A stretch of DNA of 34,413 nucleotides from Acidobacteriota bacterium (GTDB lineage: Bacteria; Acidobacteriota; Polarisedimenticolia; JACPZX01). Position 1 is the first letter of the stretch, and each line of letters begins with the position of its first letter. The DNA is taken from assembly GCA_016195325.1 (NCBI GenBank), contig JACPZX010000055.1:1-34413 (forward strand), read 5' to 3'. Positions 33,283-34,413 of this stretch are shown here, one piece after another. The notes under the pieces are model-generated. The model did not search any database, was not told the origin of the DNA, and was given only the letters and a program-made list of their open reading frames with translations. The position numbers and the translations under genes were made by a program.

Positions 33283-34299
33283 TCAGGAGATCTTCTTCAG
33301 CGCCGTCTTTGCATCCTTGTTGTTCGGATCCAGCGCGAGCGCCGCCGCATACTCCGTCTTCGCCGCCGCGACATCGCCCTTCTTCTCGTAGACCTGGCCC
33401 AGCCGGTAGTGCGCGAACGTCAGAGGGGGCTCGTCCTCGGTGGGCGTGTGCTGAATGTACGCGAGGAGGCATTCCGCAGCTCGATCGAGATTCCTGCCCG
33501 AGAGCGCCCCGGTCTTGCCCACCTGATAGAGCGCCATCGTCTGGTTCGGGTCACCCTTGACGATGCCCTCGAAGACGCGAAGAGCGTCGTCGTAGCGTTC
33601 GGCCCCCTGGTAGAAGAACCCGAGCTGGATGCGAGGCTCCGTCTTCGCAGGGTTCTCACGCGTCGCCGCGAGGTACTCCTGCTCGACGAGGTCGTTTTTC
33701 TTCTGCCTGCGGTAGACATTGACGTACGCATAGTGCCCGGCAAGCGCATCACGCTTCCGGATTTCGGCGGCCTGCTCGAGAGCCTTGTCGGCGCTTCCTC
33801 CCACGATGCCGGGGGCTTCCATGTAGTAATCGAGCAGATCGGCGCGGGCGCCCAGGTCGTTGGGGTCCAGCGCCACGGCCCGCTCCATCTCTTTCCGGAC
33901 CTTGGGGGCGAGTGAGAGCTTCTTGAACATCCCGGAGTTCAACGCCTTCTCGCCGTAGGCGCGGCCGAGCCAGTGGTGGTAGACCGCGCTGGCGTCCTGC
34001 AGGGCGACGGCTTTTTCGAACGACTCGATCGCCGCATCGACGTCGTTCATCGCCACGCCGCAGCGCCCCAGGTAATAGGTGGATTCGGCGTCCGACGGAT
34101 TCTTCGCCACCGCCTCGGCGAAGTAGGCCTTCGCATCGGTGAACTTCTTTGAGTTGAAGAGCTGGATCCCCGCGTCGAGCGGAGCCATCGAGGCGGTCGG
34201 AGCCGCCTCCGAGGCGGGGATCTGCGGCGCACCTGCGGCCGACAGCGCGAAGGACAACACGAGTTGGCGGGCGACCCGGCGGGCCTGGACTTTCGTCAT
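33283..34299 (-). CDS. Secreted TPR-repeat protein
   Basis: A 338-residue protein with signal peptide (LVLSFALSAAGAPQIPASEA) and about six tetratricopeptide repeats, for example AGIQLFNSKKFTDAKAYFAEAVAKNPSDAES, YYLGRCGVAMNDVDAAIESFEKAVALQ, and near the end AHYRLGQVYEKKGDVAAAKTEYAAALALDPNN. TPR proteins hold complexes together; no enzymatic part is present. The gene is single on its strand here, and both sides carry the same 25-bp repeat in intergenic DNA. The start ATG 34299 has no strong binding site in view. Confidence 0.88.
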   Translation of the reverse strand: MTKVQARRVARQLVLSFALSAAGAPQIPASEAAPTASMAPLDAGIQLFNSKKFTDAKAYFAEAVAKNPSDAESTYYLGRCGVAMNDVDAAIESFEKAVALQDASAVYHHWLGRAYGEKALNSGMFKKLSLAPKVRKEMERAVALDPNDLGARADLLDYYMEAPGIVGGSADKALEQAAEIRKRDALAGHYAYVNVYRRQKKNDLVEQEYLAATRENPAKTEPRIQLGFFYQGAERYDDALRVFEGIVKGDPNQTMALYQVGKTGALSGRNLDRAAECLLAYIQHTPTEDEPPLTFAHYRLGQVYEKKGDVAAAKTEYAAALALDPNNKDAKTALKKIS

Positions 34300-34351
34300 G
34301 ACGGCATCATGGCGTCTTTGTCGAGCGCGTTCAATCCAGGAGCGCCGTCGC

Positions 34352-34376
34352 GGGTCAAAGGGGGGCAGGGCGGTTG
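34352..34376 (+). repeat. 25-bp direct repeat, copy 2
   Basis: Same sequence as 33233-33257 except for one base (T to G at position 10). It lies upstream of the TPR gene, 53 bases from its start. Shared context suggests a dispersed intergenic element, a duplicated regulatory site, or remnants of a recombination event that brought the TPR gene. Confidence 0.8.
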
Positions 34377-34413
34377 GCCCGCTTGACGCTCTCTCATGAT
34401 TAAGGGAACCATC

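Noticed and set aside
34381-34413. Promoter with TTGACG near the right edge
   Set aside because: The -35-like TTGACG has no -10 box at a fitting distance, and the window ends there.

Overview
The window looks like a chromosomal piece of a GC-rich, Gram-negative soil-type bacterium, most likely an Acidobacteriota or a similar deep lineage. This placement is inference. It rests on a eukaryotic-type Ser/Thr kinase beside an FHA-bearing sigma54 activator, many secreted proteins with thrombospondin type 3, kelch, MopE and PxKF modules, and a C-terminal Cys-rich secretion-type tail on the M4 protease. There are two beta-barrel or lipoprotein-type envelope genes. No rRNA, tRNA or CRISPR array was seen.

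Left part (1-9.2 kb): a block whose base and codon use looks clearly less GC-rich than the rest. It starts with the 3' part of a HemN-like radical SAM enzyme, coupled by a TTGA overlap to a CrtI/amine-oxidase-type FAD oxidoreductase. A complete IS630-family element with TA target duplication follows. Its stop codon is made by the duplicated TA, and the next gene starts at the very next base. Then come an NDUFA9-like NAD(P)-binding protein, an ABC ATPase, an 860-residue FtsX-type permease and a secreted protein, apparently one operon. The block ends in a graveyard (9.2-10.2 kb): an IS481-type transposase remnant on the minus strand fused to the last ~106 codons of a GH63-like glycoside hydrolase on the plus strand. 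I read the left block as an acquired or rearranged island.

Middle part (10.2-25.9 kb), high GC and ordinary in style. A minus-strand envelope redox operon runs TlpA-like thioredoxin, DUF4266 lipoprotein, DUF3570 outer-membrane protein, ApbE flavin transferase, then an HtrA-type protease. The DUF3570 protein carries two motifs resembling ApbE flavinylation sites, which makes it a candidate substrate. Upstream lie a SUMF1-domain lipoprotein and, divergently, a large M4 metalloprotease with calcium-binding repeats. Then follow a DUF1624-like acyltransferase membrane protein, a small secreted protein, an AraC regulator, an M3 oligopeptidase coupled to a beta-propeller protein, and an alpha/beta esterase broken by one extra G in a G-run.

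Right part (25.9-34.4 kb): a possible signalling circuit. A kelch/MopE/PxKF surface protein faces, divergently, a membrane Ser/Thr kinase whose stop overlaps the start of an FHA-GAF-sigma54 activator. The 296-base gap between them holds a good -24/-12 (sigma54) promoter match aimed at the kelch gene plus two long dyads that could bind the activator. The window ends with a glyoxalase-like protein coupled to a TIGR02147-type regulator, and a TPR protein flanked by a 25-bp direct repeat.
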